NCBI GenBank assembly: GCA_947493705.1
Contig: CANLSH010000004.1
Span: 179,494-243,493 of the forward strand
Direction: 5' to 3'
Length of the DNA stretch: 64,000 nucleotides
Source of the DNA: an uncultured Arachnia sp.
GTDB lineage: Bacteria; Actinomycetota; Actinomycetes; Propionibacteriales; Propionibacteriaceae
This document shows, piece by piece, positions 16,783 through 25,641 of this stretch (its first letter is position 1; every line of letters begins with the position of its first letter). The notes under the pieces were generated by a model. The model worked only from the letters and a program-made list of their open reading frames with translations. It did no database searches and had not been told where the DNA came from. The position numbers were made by a program, and so were the translations under genes.

Positions 16783-17825
16783 GTGGCGCCCATTCCTGTC
16801 AGCACCCCGTCCCCGATCGCGACTGCGTCACGTTCCGCCTTGTGCTGTCGAAGGTACAACTCCAGATCACTGACGCGGCGGGCGTGCTCCTCGTTGTGCG
16901 TCAACGGGCCGGGGCCCAGTCCGTGCGCCGCTGATCTCAGCACCACCTCGCAGGCGTCGTGGACGATGTGGCGGATCCGCAGTGTTGCGGGCCACGCGTG
17001 CTTATCCCGGAGACCGCCTGCATCAATGGCGTACGCGGCGTTGTGCAGCACCGACGCTGCCGCATGAAGCGCCGCATCCGCCTGCCCGAGGAGCATCCTC
17101 GCGACGTCATCGGGCTTGCGTTGCTTCGCCGATTCCAGCATCGTACGCACCACACCGGCGGCACCACCCCACCACACCGCAGCGACGCCCAGCCCGCCCC
17201 ACGCAAAACCGGGACGCCTGAGGTACCAGTCCTCGGGGCCCACAACGATGGCTGGCGCGCCGTCGAAGTCAACAGGGGTGGAGACCACGGACGCAAGACC
17301 TCGCGAAACCCAGGGCGCATCGACGACACGAACACCGTCCCCATGCAGGTTGACGGCGAACAACCGACGTGAACCGTTCGATGTCCATGCTGTGACGAGA
17401 GCCCTGTCGAGGATTCCGGCCAATGAACACCACGGCTTGCGTCCGGTCAATCGGACATCGGTGTCCGGACCACTCGCTTCCAACCGTGCATCCGGTCCCT
17501 CTGCCGCAAAGACACCCCACGCAGCGCCAGCAGCACCTTCCACGATTTCGGACGCCGGTTCGGGGGCCTGTGACAGGATGGCGAAAGCGTCAAGATGAGG
17601 CTCCACGGTACGGGCGACGGTGAGATCGATCGCACCCAGCTCGGCCATGCACTCCCACAGCTCACCGGTCCTGCCGGAACCCGGATGTGGGAGGAGGGAA
17701 CCCAACCGGGGTGCAAGCTTCAGGGCTTCCGACGGATCGCCGGCTGCGTGATGCGCATCCCGGCACAGATCGTCCCAGCCCAGCGGACGCGGAGTGGCCC
17801 TGCAATCGCTGCTGAACGTCACCAT
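16773..17825 (-). CDS. Acyl-CoA dehydrogenase family protein (divergent)
   Basis: The 350-residue protein shows ACAD layout: an alpha N-terminus; a central beta domain with GVFAAEGPDARLEA, LTGRKPWCSLAGILD and LFAVNLHGDGVRV (flavin site region); and a C-terminal helical bundle. It is 30-50 residues shorter than fatty-acid ACADs, and the usual catalytic Glu is not obvious, so its substrate may not be an acyl-CoA. A TAGCCT box lies 6 nt before the start. Translation couples it to the PIG-L/methyltransferase gene, so the two probably modify the same molecule. Confidence 0.8.
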   Translation of the reverse strand: MVTFSSDCRATPRPLGWDDLCRDAHHAAGDPSEALKLAPRLGSLLPHPGSGRTGELWECMAELGAIDLTVARTVEPHLDAFAILSQAPEPASEIVEGAAGAAWGVFAAEGPDARLEASGPDTDVRLTGRKPWCSLAGILDRALVTAWTSNGSRRLFAVNLHGDGVRVVDAPWVSRGLASVVSTPVDFDGAPAIVVGPEDWYLRRPGFAWGGLGVAAVWWGGAAGVVRTMLESAKQRKPDDVARMLLGQADAALHAAASVLHNAAYAIDAGGLRDKHAWPATLRIRHIVHDACEVVLRSAAHGLGPGPLTHNEEHARRVSDLELYLRQHKAERDAVAIGDGVLTGMGATWS

Positions 17826-17913
17826 GCACTCAGGCTAGACAGGGGTGGGGGTCAGCCCACACCACCTCGTGGGGCCAAGCCTCGGGTGACCCCGCCCTCC
17901 AGTATTCGTCTTC

Positions 17914-19926
17914 TCAGACACGGCTCCACAGTGGGGTTTTGAGGTCGTTGTAGTCCGTGACCGGGTCGAAGCAGACAGTGCCTCGACACACGTAGGCGGC
18001 TCGCTCACCCCGCCCCTCCAACAGTGTGCCGAATCCTTCCGCATCCGGCTTCGCGGCCACCACCACCGAGCCCGCCGGTGCCAGGCGCCACGAGGCGCGA
18101 ACCAACTCATCGAAGGGATCATCAGTGGTCACGACCACCGTCGCTGGCTTCAACCCACGACGCGCCTCGTCGGAGACGAGCAGATCTGTCAGGGCCGCTC
18201 CCGCGAAACGTGGTGATATTTCCACCGCCCCCCACGTGGTGCGCGCGGCAGCGTCGGCCCGGTCCAACAGATCACTCCGTTCCGCCATCAGCCCGACGGC
18301 TCGTAGCGCCGCGATCAGCGCAGAGGTCCCGCTGGGCGTGACATGGTCCGTCACCGAGCGTGGACGGTCAAAGAGCCCGGTGTCGGCAGCATCGAAGAAT
18401 CCACCATCGTCGTGCGCGAACAGTTCCACGGCACGGTCAACCAGCATCTCTGCGTGCCGCAGCCACGACGCATCGCCTGTGGCCCCGGCCAGCGCAACGA
18501 AGGCCTCGGCAACCGCCCCGAAGTCCTCAGCCGCCCCCATGGAGTCCCCCACCACACCCTCCAGCGAGCTGCGACGCAGGTCACCTTCAACGACGTGGGT
18601 CTCCACGAGGTACCGGCCCGCGTCCAGGGCGAGCTGCAGCCATCCCGGCTCGTTGAACACCAACGCACCCGCCGTCAGCGAGGAGATCGTCAGACCGTTC
18701 CAGGCCGCTACCACCATCCGATCAGTAGCTGGGCGGAACCGTGTTTCCCGGGCCTGCAGGAGACGCGCGCACACGTCGTCGAGCCGGTCGAAGTCAGGCC
18801 GGCCCCGCAGTTGCAGCACCGAGAGCCCGTCCTCGAATGTTCCACCGGCGGTGACGTGGAAGACCTCGGCCGCCCACTCGCCATCGGTTTCGCCCAATGT
18901 GTCGACGAGCAGTTCGGGATTCCAGGCATAGAAGATCCCTTCGAACACCGCACCCCGGATGTCGCAGGAGTCCGCATCCAGCGCAGACACGAACGCGCCG
19001 CTCTCGGTGCGCATCTCACGCTCCAGCCAGGCGACGGTCCTGTACGCGGTCCGCTCCAGCAAGGCTCGGAGCCCAGCATCGTGGTCTGCGGTCCGACGCC
19101 ACCCGCGTATGTAGGACCCCAGCAGCAGCGCATTGTCGTAGAGCATTTTCTCGAAGTGGGGAACCACCCAGCCTGCATCGACGCTGTAGCGGTGGAAACC
19201 GCCACCTACTTGGTCGCAGATGCCTCCGCGTGCCATGGCCTCCAGCGTGCGCTGCGCCATTTCCATTGCGCGCGGCTCACCCTTGATGAGCAGCGCGTCC
19301 AGCACGGTGGCTGGCGGGAACTTGGGCGACCGCCCGAACCCGCCGTGGATCATGTCGAAGTCCGCTTCAATCGCATCCAGTGCTGCTCGAAGGTCCGGCC
19401 GCTCATCCACCGTCTCCGGCTCCGAGGCCCGGGTGAGATGGTCAACGATGTGAGCGGCGGATTCCACCAGGTCACCGCGACGCTCGGCCCATGCCTCAGC
19501 CATCGCTTCCAACACCTGGCGGAAGGATGGCATGCCATGGCGTGGCTCCGGCGGAAAGTAGGTGCCGGTGAAGAAGGGCGCCCCCGTCGGCGTCAGAAAT
19601 GCCGTCATGGGCCAGCCACCGGAGCCGCGGTTCATGACCTGTGTCGCAGCCATGTAGAGGGCGTCGACGTCGGGATGTTGCTGGCGGTCCACCTTGATGG
19701 GGACGAAGTGCTCGTTGATCAGCGCTGCGATCTCGGCGTCGTCAAAAGATTCATGACTCATGACGTGGCACCAGTGGCAGGAGGCGTAGCCCACTGACAG
19801 CATGATCGGCTTGTCTGTTTCTGCGGCATGTCCCAGGGCATCCTCACCCCATTCCCACCAGTCCACGTGCTGGTGTGCGTGTTGCAGGAGGTAGTCGCTG
19901 GCGGAGGCGGCGAGACGGTTGGGCAT
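17914..19926 (-). CDS. Thioredoxin-domain/glycosidase-like protein, YyaL (DUF255) family
   Basis: The 670-residue protein has an N-terminal DUF255 thioredoxin-like domain with SCHWCHVM (C50, C53), VKVDRQQHPDVD and the GGWPMTAFLTP segment. It continues into a large alpha/alpha-toroid domain like N-acylglucosamine 2-epimerases. The human homologue is spermatogenesis-associated protein 20; the bacterial function is unknown. The start at 19926 keeps the MPNRLAASASDYLLQHAHQHVDW start typical of the family, and a TAGCCT box lies 7 nt upstream. It is part of a block like Rv1080c-Rv1086. Confidence 0.92.
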   Translation of the reverse strand: MPNRLAASASDYLLQHAHQHVDWWEWGEDALGHAAETDKPIMLSVGYASCHWCHVMSHESFDDAEIAALINEHFVPIKVDRQQHPDVDALYMAATQVMNRGSGGWPMTAFLTPTGAPFFTGTYFPPEPRHGMPSFRQVLEAMAEAWAERRGDLVESAAHIVDHLTRASEPETVDERPDLRAALDAIEADFDMIHGGFGRSPKFPPATVLDALLIKGEPRAMEMAQRTLEAMARGGICDQVGGGFHRYSVDAGWVVPHFEKMLYDNALLLGSYIRGWRRTADHDAGLRALLERTAYRTVAWLEREMRTESGAFVSALDADSCDIRGAVFEGIFYAWNPELLVDTLGETDGEWAAEVFHVTAGGTFEDGLSVLQLRGRPDFDRLDDVCARLLQARETRFRPATDRMVVAAWNGLTISSLTAGALVFNEPGWLQLALDAGRYLVETHVVEGDLRRSSLEGVVGDSMGAAEDFGAVAEAFVALAGATGDASWLRHAEMLVDRAVELFAHDDGGFFDAADTGLFDRPRSVTDHVTPSGTSALIAALRAVGLMAERSDLLDRADAAARTTWGAVEISPRFAGAALTDLLVSDEARRGLKPATVVVTTDDPFDELVRASWRLAPAGSVVVAAKPDAEGFGTLLEGRGERAAYVCRGTVCFDPVTDYNDLKTPLWSRV

Positions 19927-19986
19927 GGCCGCAAGGCTACCGATGTTCCTGACACCGTCCTTGCATGGGAGTGCCACACTGGAAGC

Positions 19987-20598
19987 ATGTCCCATGAGGT
20001 TCCAGTCACTCGAACCCATCCCCTGCTGCGCGCTCTCACCGTTGTTGGCGGGTTGCTGTTGTTGATGTGGGTTCTGGAGATCGTGGACCAGAGCACTATG
20101 AACAGCCTTGATCAGTTCGGTATCGTGCCGCGAGACACCGATACTGCGGGTCACATTCTGCTGGCGCCGTGGTTGCACTTCGGCTGGGGCCACCTCATTG
20201 CCAATTCCGGGCCGTTTCTGGTGCTGGGTGTGCTCACCTACATTGCGGGATTCATTCGGTGGCTCGTCACGACGATCAGCACCATCATCGTCTCCGGCGT
20301 GACGGTGTGGCTCACGGCCCCCGCCGGGTCCATCACCGCCGGAGCCTCAGGGCTGGTCTTCGGCTATCTCGCGTACCTGCTCATCCGTGGCTTCTTCACG
20401 CGACGGCCCGCGCAAATCGCTGTGGCCGTGGTGGTGCTGTTGGTGTACGGCAGCGTCCTGGTGGGTGTACTCCCCACAGCATCCGGTGTCTCGTGGCAGG
20501 GGCATCTGGGCGGCGCCGTTGGTGGTGGGTTGGCGGCCTGGTTGCAGCACGGACGGGACGCTCGCTCCCAGCGGTTGTCCGAGAGGTTGCACGGGTAG
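19987..20598 (+). CDS. Rhomboid family intramembrane serine protease
   Basis: The 203-residue protein has six predicted membrane helices. The catalytic serine is in GASGLVFGY and the catalytic histidine in SWQGHLGGAVGG. The oxyanion/gating region is HLIANSGPF with the usual H and N in helix 2. It is divergent from yyaL and convergent with mca. The last codons lie in one arm of a 19-bp inverted repeat. Confidence 0.9.
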   Translation: MSHEVPVTRTHPLLRALTVVGGLLLLMWVLEIVDQSTMNSLDQFGIVPRDTDTAGHILLAPWLHFGWGHLIANSGPFLVLGVLTYIAGFIRWLVTTISTIIVSGVTVWLTAPAGSITAGASGLVFGYLAYLLIRGFFTRRPAQIAVAVVVLLVYGSVLVGVLPTASGVSWQGHLGGAVGGGLAAWLQHGRDARSQRLSERLHG

Positions 20599-20746
20599 GG
20601 AACCGCCTGACTCACGTGCCCCCGCATCCCGTTCAGCATCGTTGTTGTCAGTCGCCGAACGGCAAGGTGGGACTCCCTCCTCCGCCTCGCCGAACGGGCG
20701 CGGATGACCCGCTCGCTTTACCGGCGCCCCTACCCGTGCAACCTCT
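20582..20746. repeat. 19-bp perfect inverted repeat flanking 127 bp at the rhomboid 3' end
   Basis: The left arm, 20582-20600, covers the last rhomboid codons and the stop. Its exact reverse complement is at 20728-20746, 10 bp before the mca stop. The intervening 127 bp hold a short direct repeat (CGCCGAACGG) but no ORF. A match of 19 bp so close by is unlikely by chance. It may be a large cruciform-type terminator between convergent genes or a miniature element. Confidence 0.6.
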
Positions 20747-20755
20747 TGCTCCTGA

Positions 20756-21655
20756 TCAGATGACGTAGTCCGACACCAGCGGTTCGCGCAGTCCGGCGAA
20801 GAGATCATCCTCGGGAATGATGGTGGGCACCTTGGAGATCTTGAGTTGGTAGTCCTCCGTGGGCCATCCCGCCTGCTGAATCGCCAGCGGCACCGCGAAC
20901 CATGGTCCATCCGGGTCCACCTGGGTGGCGTGGGCCATCAGGGCGGCGTTGCGCACCTCGAACCAGTCGGCACAGTTGATGAAGGTGGTCAGACGCCCAT
21001 CGGAGTAGGGATCGTCGTCGCGGATGGGCACGTTTTGCTTGGACGGGATGCCGTGCTGGTGCATCAGTTCCTCCAGCGCTGCGTAGCGCCGACGGTGAAA
21101 ACTCATGTGGTAGTACAGCTTGGCGGCCTGCCAGGCGGGCCCGAATTCCGGCCATTGACCGGGGTCGGCCGCCGCTGCGAAGGCCTCCATGGTGATGTTG
21201 TGGCACTGGACGTGATCCGGGTGGGGGTAGCCGCCTATCTCATCGTAGGTGGTCACGACGTGGGGCTTGAACTCCCGCATGACCTGCACCAGCGGCCCAG
21301 CCGCCTCGACAGGATCCTGCAGGGCAAAGCAGCCCTCCGGTAATGGCGGCAACGGATCACCTTCCGGAAAACCGGAGTCCACGAACCCCAGCCACCGCTG
21401 CTCAACTCCCAGGATCTCGCGGGCTGCCGCCATCTCTGCGCGTCGAACCTCCGTGATGTTGTGCAACACGTTCTCATCGTGGGCCAGCTTTGGATTCAGG
21501 ATGGAACCGCGCTCCCCACCCGTGCAGGTGGCCACCATGACCTCCACACCTTGGGCCACGTACTTCGCCGTGGTGGCCGCACCCTTGCTCGACTCGTCGT
21601 CGGGATGGGCATGGACATGGAGGAGCCGCAGCCCGGAACCGCCAGTGGATGTCAT
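20756..21655 (-). CDS. mca: Mycothiol S-conjugate amidase
   Basis: The 299-residue PIG-L superfamily Zn amidase has HVHAHPDDESSKGAAT (Zn ligands and catalytic Asp at 16-21). It also has the Mca-type loops TCTGGERGSILNP and DEIGGYPHPDHVQCH (third ligand). Mca cleaves mycothiol-toxin adducts so that mercapturic acids can be exported, a detoxification step limited to actinobacteria. The start at 21655 is favoured over the ATG at 21664 because a CACAAT box ends 7 nt before 21655. Confidence 0.93.
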   Translation of the reverse strand: MTSTGGSGLRLLHVHAHPDDESSKGAATTAKYVAQGVEVMVATCTGGERGSILNPKLAHDENVLHNITEVRRAEMAAAREILGVEQRWLGFVDSGFPEGDPLPPLPEGCFALQDPVEAAGPLVQVMREFKPHVVTTYDEIGGYPHPDHVQCHNITMEAFAAAADPGQWPEFGPAWQAAKLYYHMSFHRRRYAALEELMHQHGIPSKQNVPIRDDDPYSDGRLTTFINCADWFEVRNAALMAHATQVDPDGPWFAVPLAIQQAGWPTEDYQLKISKVPTIIPEDDLFAGLREPLVSDYVI

Positions 21656-21741
21656 GCGCGCCATTGTGTCGCGCCGCCGCCGGGCGCTCCAAACGGTGCC
21701 CGAAAGGCGAGCGCACTTGCAGACGCGGCACAATGGGTGAC

Positions 21742-22155
21742 GTGAGCAAACCCTTGAGTGAGGCGGACCGCGCGCGGATCGCTGCCCGCTATCCCAAACG
21801 GGGCCCCCTTGACGTGATCGTGACCATCGTGGCCACGCTCGCTGTTGTGGGGGCCATCTACGTGGTGATCCTCGCGGGTCTGGAACGAGCCGACCCACCA
21901 GTGGAGGCCATGGTCAGACAGTTCGATGTCGTCTCACCCCAGGAAATCGCCGTCACCATCGTGGTTCAGAGATCCGATCCTGCTCAGGCCGCCACATGTT
22001 CCATGTTCGCCCAGGCAGTCAGCTATGAGCGTGTTGGGGAGCTCGACGTGGACATCCCTCCCGGCAGCGAAGAACTCACGCGCGTGGAGTTGACCATGAA
22101 GACACTCAAAGAGGCCACGGCTGTGTCGGTGGAAAGGTGCACCCTCACCGGATAG
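21742..22155 (+). CDS. DUF4307 membrane protein
   Basis: The 137-residue protein has a short cytoplasmic N-terminus (LSEADRARIAARYPKRG), one membrane helix and an exported domain with CSMFAQAVSYERVGELDV. This is the DUF4307 pattern (Rv1081c-like), and in Mycobacterium the family also lies between mca and greA. The GTG at 21742 sits 7 nt after CACAAT; an ATG at 21733 in the same frame overlaps that box and is less likely. Function unknown. Confidence 0.82.
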   Translation: MSKPLSEADRARIAARYPKRGPLDVIVTIVATLAVVGAIYVVILAGLERADPPVEAMVRQFDVVSPQEIAVTIVVQRSDPAQAATCSMFAQAVSYERVGELDVDIPPGSEELTRVELTMKTLKEATAVSVERCTLTG

Positions 22156-22164
22156 GGTTGCGCA

Positions 22165-22665
22165 ATGCCTGAGAACTCTCCCGACGTCGTGTGGTTGACC
22201 CAGGACGCCTTCAACAAGCTTGAAGCCGAACTGAACCACCTCAAGAACACCGGCCGGCCAGAAGTGACGGCGCGCATCGCCGCCGCTCGCGAAGAAGGTG
22301 ACCTCAGCGAGAACGGCGGTTACCACGCGGCCAAGGAGGAACAGGGCCAGATGGAGGGGCGGATTGTTCAGCTGGAGCATCTGTTGCGGACGGCCCATCT
22401 GGGTGAGACCGAGGGCGCCGACGATGAAGCAACCCCCGGAAAAGTCGTGACCGTTGCCTTCGACGGCGATGAGGATGATACGGAAACTTTCCTGCTCGGC
22501 AGCCGAGAAGTGCTTGGCACGGACGAATCCATCGAGCAGGCGGTCTCCCCGCAATCACCGCTGGGCGCGGCTGTGACTGGCAAGAAAGTGGGTGACGACG
22601 TGTCCTATGAGGCACCCAACGGCAAGACCATGCACGTGAAGATCACCGCAGCCCGTCCGCTCTGA
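22165..22665 (+). CDS. greA: Transcription elongation factor GreA
   Basis: GreA binds the RNA polymerase secondary channel and stimulates cleavage of backtracked RNA. The 166-residue protein has the N-terminal coiled coil with the acidic tip ARIAAAREEGDLSENGGYHAAKEEQ (shown in part; tip residues D and E in GDLSEN) and a C-terminal FKBP-like domain ending VSYEAPNGKTMHVKI. A TAGGGT box overlaps the DUF4307 stop and ends 6 nt before the ATG, so it has its own leaderless promoter. Confidence 0.96.
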   Translation: MPENSPDVVWLTQDAFNKLEAELNHLKNTGRPEVTARIAAAREEGDLSENGGYHAAKEEQGQMEGRIVQLEHLLRTAHLGETEGADDEATPGKVVTVAFDGDEDDTETFLLGSREVLGTDESIEQAVSPQSPLGAAVTGKKVGDDVSYEAPNGKTMHVKITAARPL

Positions 22666-22680
22666 CGGCGCTGCCCACTT

Positions 22681-23091
22681 TCAGAGGCTGGCCAGCAGGG
22701 TAGCTGCTGTTTCGGCACTGATTTCACCGGTCGCAACGCGCGCCAGAACCTGCTCCTGAGGAGTCATTGGCTCCCCCTGTTCGCCACTCGGCACCTCGTC
22801 CGCAGGATTCTCGACGGAGGCTGTGAAACCCAGCTTGTCCACCACCGCATCAAGCCTGGCGCGCGCCGTCGGATATGACACTCCCAAGTGTTTCTCCACC
22901 TCGCGGAGATTTCCGCGCGAGGACAAGAACACTCGTAGCAGATCCAATTCACTGCTCGTGAGACCACAGTAGGCACAGCTCTCGAATTCGCCGGCCAACT
23001 CCGAGCCGCAGGTGCGGCAGCCCTTGCGCGTCACAATCAGATCGTCACCACAGACAGGGCAGTCGGCCGGGGCGTGATACAGGTGCGCCAT
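22681..23091 (-). CDS. DUF2089 zinc-ribbon/HTH protein
   Basis: The 136-residue protein has two zinc-ribbon knuckles (CPVCGDDL, CRTCGSEL, then CAYCGL). An HTH resembling a sigma/LuxR-type recognition domain follows (LDLLRVFLSSRGNLREVEKHLGVSYPTARARLD, shown in parts). This is the DUF2089 layout. It lies 1 bp after the stop of the upstream gene, so the pair is one operon and it may regulate its partner or act with it at the envelope. Confidence 0.85.
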   Translation of the reverse strand: MAHLYHAPADCPVCGDDLIVTRKGCRTCGSELAGEFESCAYCGLTSSELDLLRVFLSSRGNLREVEKHLGVSYPTARARLDAVVDKLGFTASVENPADEVPSGEQGEPMTPQEQVLARVATGEISAETAATLLASL

Positions 23092-23092
23092 G

Positions 23093-23899
23093 TCAGTCCT
23101 CCACCTTGATAGTGGCCATACCCATGACGACGGAGACGTCGAGGCGGGCTGAACCATTGCCAATGATCACTTCATCCACTTCCGAGTTGCCGTCCGGCCA
23201 CGCGATGCGGCCAAGCCTTGCCTCACCGCGGATAGTGACGTTGGCACCTTCGGTGAGCGTGATGTTCAGACTCCCCGACTCCACCTTCAGCCGGGAACGT
23301 CCCGTACTGATGGGGCCCTCCACGCTCACTCCGCCGGCCTGGGTGAGCAGGTCGCCCACTTCGTCGACACCCTCGATGGAGCAGCCGCCGGCGGTAACGC
23401 GAACGCGGCCCAGTCGCGGTACACCTGTGGTCTTGAGCCCCCCTGTCGTGACCTCAACGTCCACCTGGAGATTCGGGTTCACCCGCACGAGTAACTCCTT
23501 CCCGAGCCCGATGTCGCGGAAGTCGTCGAGGCTGCGGGGCGGTCGAATCAGGGAGAACCCCTGGAAGCTCGGCCCGAACTCGCCCGTGCTGCTGACCTCC
23601 ATCACGGTGCCGTTGCGGCGCAGGACATGACGCCCCTCAACGACGAGAGTCGCCACACTTGAGTCGCCCTCCACTCGCACCCGTCGGCCGACGGAGGTGA
23701 TCGACACTTTCGTCAGTCCTCCCGGACGAGCCTCATCGTGTTTGGCGGTGCGAGGCTGCTTGGGTTTGTCAGTTGCAGCACGCGAACCGTCCTCGGCTGC
23801 TTGAGCTTTCGCTTGTTCAATTCGGCGGTTGGCCTCGTCAGCATCGATCCGCCCGGCAGCGAGGTCGTCCAGAATCGGCTTCAGGTCAACAGAACTCAT
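23093..23899 (-). CDS. DUF4097-like beta-strand repeat protein with SHOCT-like N-terminus
   Basis: The 268-residue protein starts with a short SHOCT-like helix pair (KPILDDLAAGRIDADEANRR) and a Lys/Ala/Asp-rich linker. It continues as a repeated beta-strand domain of the DUF4097 type (SVEGPISTGRSRLKVESGSL, then ARLDVSVVMGMATIKVED). No signal peptide is seen. Proteins of this type sit next to DUF2089 regulators, as here. Function unknown. CACAAT lies 6 nt before the ATG. Confidence 0.7.
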   Translation of the reverse strand: MSSVDLKPILDDLAAGRIDADEANRRIEQAKAQAAEDGSRAATDKPKQPRTAKHDEARPGGLTKVSITSVGRRVRVEGDSSVATLVVEGRHVLRRNGTVMEVSSTGEFGPSFQGFSLIRPPRSLDDFRDIGLGKELLVRVNPNLQVDVEVTTGGLKTTGVPRLGRVRVTAGGCSIEGVDEVGDLLTQAGGVSVEGPISTGRSRLKVESGSLNITLTEGANVTIRGEARLGRIAWPDGNSEVDEVIIGNGSARLDVSVVMGMATIKVED

Positions 23900-23984
23900 T
23901 GCATCATTGTGAACCTGTGTTCCTATTATGGCAAGCAAGTTTTCACATCTGAGAGTTGGGACGTGGTTGTGGCACGCTGTGGGA

Positions 23985-24659
23985 ATGCCCAAGCCGCTCT
24001 CTGAACTCATTGCCCCGGACTGGGCCGACGCCCTCGCCAGCGTGGAGCCCACCATTCATCGGATCGGCGATTTTCTGCGCGAGGAGATCGCTGCTGGGCG
24101 CGGCTACCTACCGGCCCCGGAAAACGTCCTGCGGGCATTCACCAAACCCATGGCTGACGTGAGAGTGCTCATCGTGGGACAGGACCCCTATCCAACGCCG
24201 GGGCACTCCGTGGGTCTGGCCTTCTCCGTCTCCCGCGATGTCTCCCCACTCCCGCGCAGTCTGAAAAACATCTATGCGGAGCTCGAATCAGACCTCGGGA
24301 TTCCACCGACTGGGCATGGCGACCTCACCCCCTGGTTCGATCAAGGTGTGCTGTCGCTGAACCGCGTCCTCACGGTCCAGCCCGGTGTCACGGGCTCTCA
24401 CCGTCGCAAAGGGTGGGAGGACGTGACCGCCGCAGCGATCACCGCCCTCACCGCACGGGGGGGTCCGCTGGTCGCTATCTTGTGGGGTCGCGACGCCCAG
24501 TCCTGCCAGCCCCTGCTCGGGGACATCCCTGCCATCTGTAGTCCCCACCCCTCACCTCTGTCCGCGCGCTACGGATTCTTCGGCAGCCGGCCATTCAGTC
24601 GCGCTAATGCAGCCCTTCAGGAGCAGGGAGCAGAGCCCATCGATTGGCGGGTGCACTGA
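23985..24659 (+). CDS. ung: Uracil-DNA glycosylase
   Basis: The 224-residue family 1 UDG removes uracil from DNA. It has motif [19 protein letters not shown] (the general-base Asp is in GQDPYP, residue 67), the uracil-binding [15 protein letters not shown], and the C-terminal [13 protein letters not shown] with the catalytic His and DNA-intercalating loop. The ATG at 23985 removes a 19-residue tail of an earlier in-frame ATG and lies 6 nt after a CACGCT box. Confidence 0.96.
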   Translation: MPKPLSELIAPDWADALASVEPTIHRIGDFLREEIAAGRGYLPAPENVLRAFTKPMADVRVLIVGQDPYPTPGHSVGLAFSVSRDVSPLPRSLKNIYAELESDLGIPPTGHGDLTPWFDQGVLSLNRVLTVQPGVTGSHRRKGWEDVTAAAITALTARGGPLVAILWGRDAQSCQPLLGDIPAICSPHPSPLSARYGFFGSRPFSRANAALQEQGAEPIDWRVH

Positions 24660-24699
24660 GCGCCAAGGAGTTGTTGGGTGGCTGCCTAGACTTGGAACC

Positions 24700-25353
24700 A
24701 TGGATATCGACGTCATGGGATGGATCAAGAAGTCACTCAAGCCGCAGATGGTGGACAAGGAGAACGCCCTTCCGGGCAGGGACACCCCCATCCTCAACCC
24801 CATCCCCCGTCACACCGTTCTTGGGCTGCCTCTGGATGAGGTACCGGAGGGCTGCGAGGTGGCCTACTTCGCCATGGGTTGTTACTGGGGTGAGGAGCGT
24901 CTCTTCTGGCGCACCGACGGTGTGGTCAACACCGCTGTCGGCTTCATGGGTGGCTTCACGCCCAACCCCACCTACCGTGAATCCTGTGGGGGCCGGACCG
25001 GACACGCTGAGACGGTGCGCGTGGTCTTCGATCCGTCCAAGGTCAGCTATGACGATCTGCTCGCCGTCTTCTGGGAGAACCACGATCCGACGCAGGGGGC
25101 TCGGCAGGGCAATGACGTGGGGACCGAGTACCGCTCAGCGATCTTCCCCACCAACGGCGCCCAACTGGAGGCGGCCGAGCGGTCCCGCGATCGCTACCAG
25201 GAGCGCATGACGGAGGCTGGGTACGGAGAGATCACCACGGAGATCACGCCGGACGTCCCCTTCTACTACGCGGAGAAGGAACACCAGCAATACTTGGACA
25301 AGAACCCGGGCGGCTACTGCCCTGTCCATGCCACAGGTGTGGCCTGCGACTGA
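24700..25353 (+). CDS. msrA: Peptide-methionine (S)-S-oxide reductase
   Basis: The 217-residue MsrA repairs methionine sulfoxide. The catalytic cysteine lies in [13 protein letters not shown] (C61; the usual GCFWG with Tyr for Phe). The substrate-site residues follow in [15 protein letters not shown] and [12 protein letters not shown], and a resolving Cys is probably in [12 protein letters not shown]. The N-terminal 45 residues are the extended form common in actinobacteria. TAGACT lies 7 nt before the ATG, with no Shine-Dalgarno, so it is probably leaderless. Confidence 0.95.
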   Translation: MDIDVMGWIKKSLKPQMVDKENALPGRDTPILNPIPRHTVLGLPLDEVPEGCEVAYFAMGCYWGEERLFWRTDGVVNTAVGFMGGFTPNPTYRESCGGRTGHAETVRVVFDPSKVSYDDLLAVFWENHDPTQGARQGNDVGTEYRSAIFPTNGAQLEAAERSRDRYQERMTEAGYGEITTEITPDVPFYYAEKEHQQYLDKNPGGYCPVHATGVACD

Positions 25354-25428
25354 CCGTAGGAAGACCGGGCCGGCTTGGCCACCAAAGTCTCCGTCTTCCT
25401 CTTCGTCGCCCCTCGACCCCCAATGTGA

Positions 25429-25641
25429 ATCTGGTACCATTTGGACCGCACGCTCATCAAGCGCATCAACCGACTGATCGACGACGCTGCACGCGATCCC
25501 TTTGACGGGATTGGCAAGCCCGAACCTCTCAAGTACGGCCTCGCAAACGCCTGGTCCAGACGAGTCACTGACGAGCACCGACTGGTGTACGTGGTCCGTG
25601 GCGACGATCTCATTCTCCTGCAGGCCCGGCGATGGAAATGA
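25429..25641 (+). pseudogene. YoeB/Txe-type mRNA interferase remnant, truncated at both ends
   Basis: The reading frame encodes the YoeB core: TLIKRINRLIDDAARDPF, GIGKPEPLKYGL, then WSRRVTDEHRLVYVV. An in-frame stop lies at 25426-25428 and no start codon precedes the core, so about 20 N-terminal residues are missing. The end reads QARRWK instead of the catalytic YHY of active toxins, where the downstream antitoxin start overlaps (ATGA). The YefM antitoxin that should precede it is absent. It is therefore very likely inactive. Confidence 0.75.

Noticed and set aside
18343..19797. 484-codon open frame on the plus strand
   Set aside because: It is antisense to the YyaL-family gene, whose CHWC and other motifs are clear.
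25441..25641. Functional YoeB toxin starting at the TTG at 25441
   Set aside because: The TTG would cut the N-terminal half of the fold and the catalytic C-terminal residues are missing.
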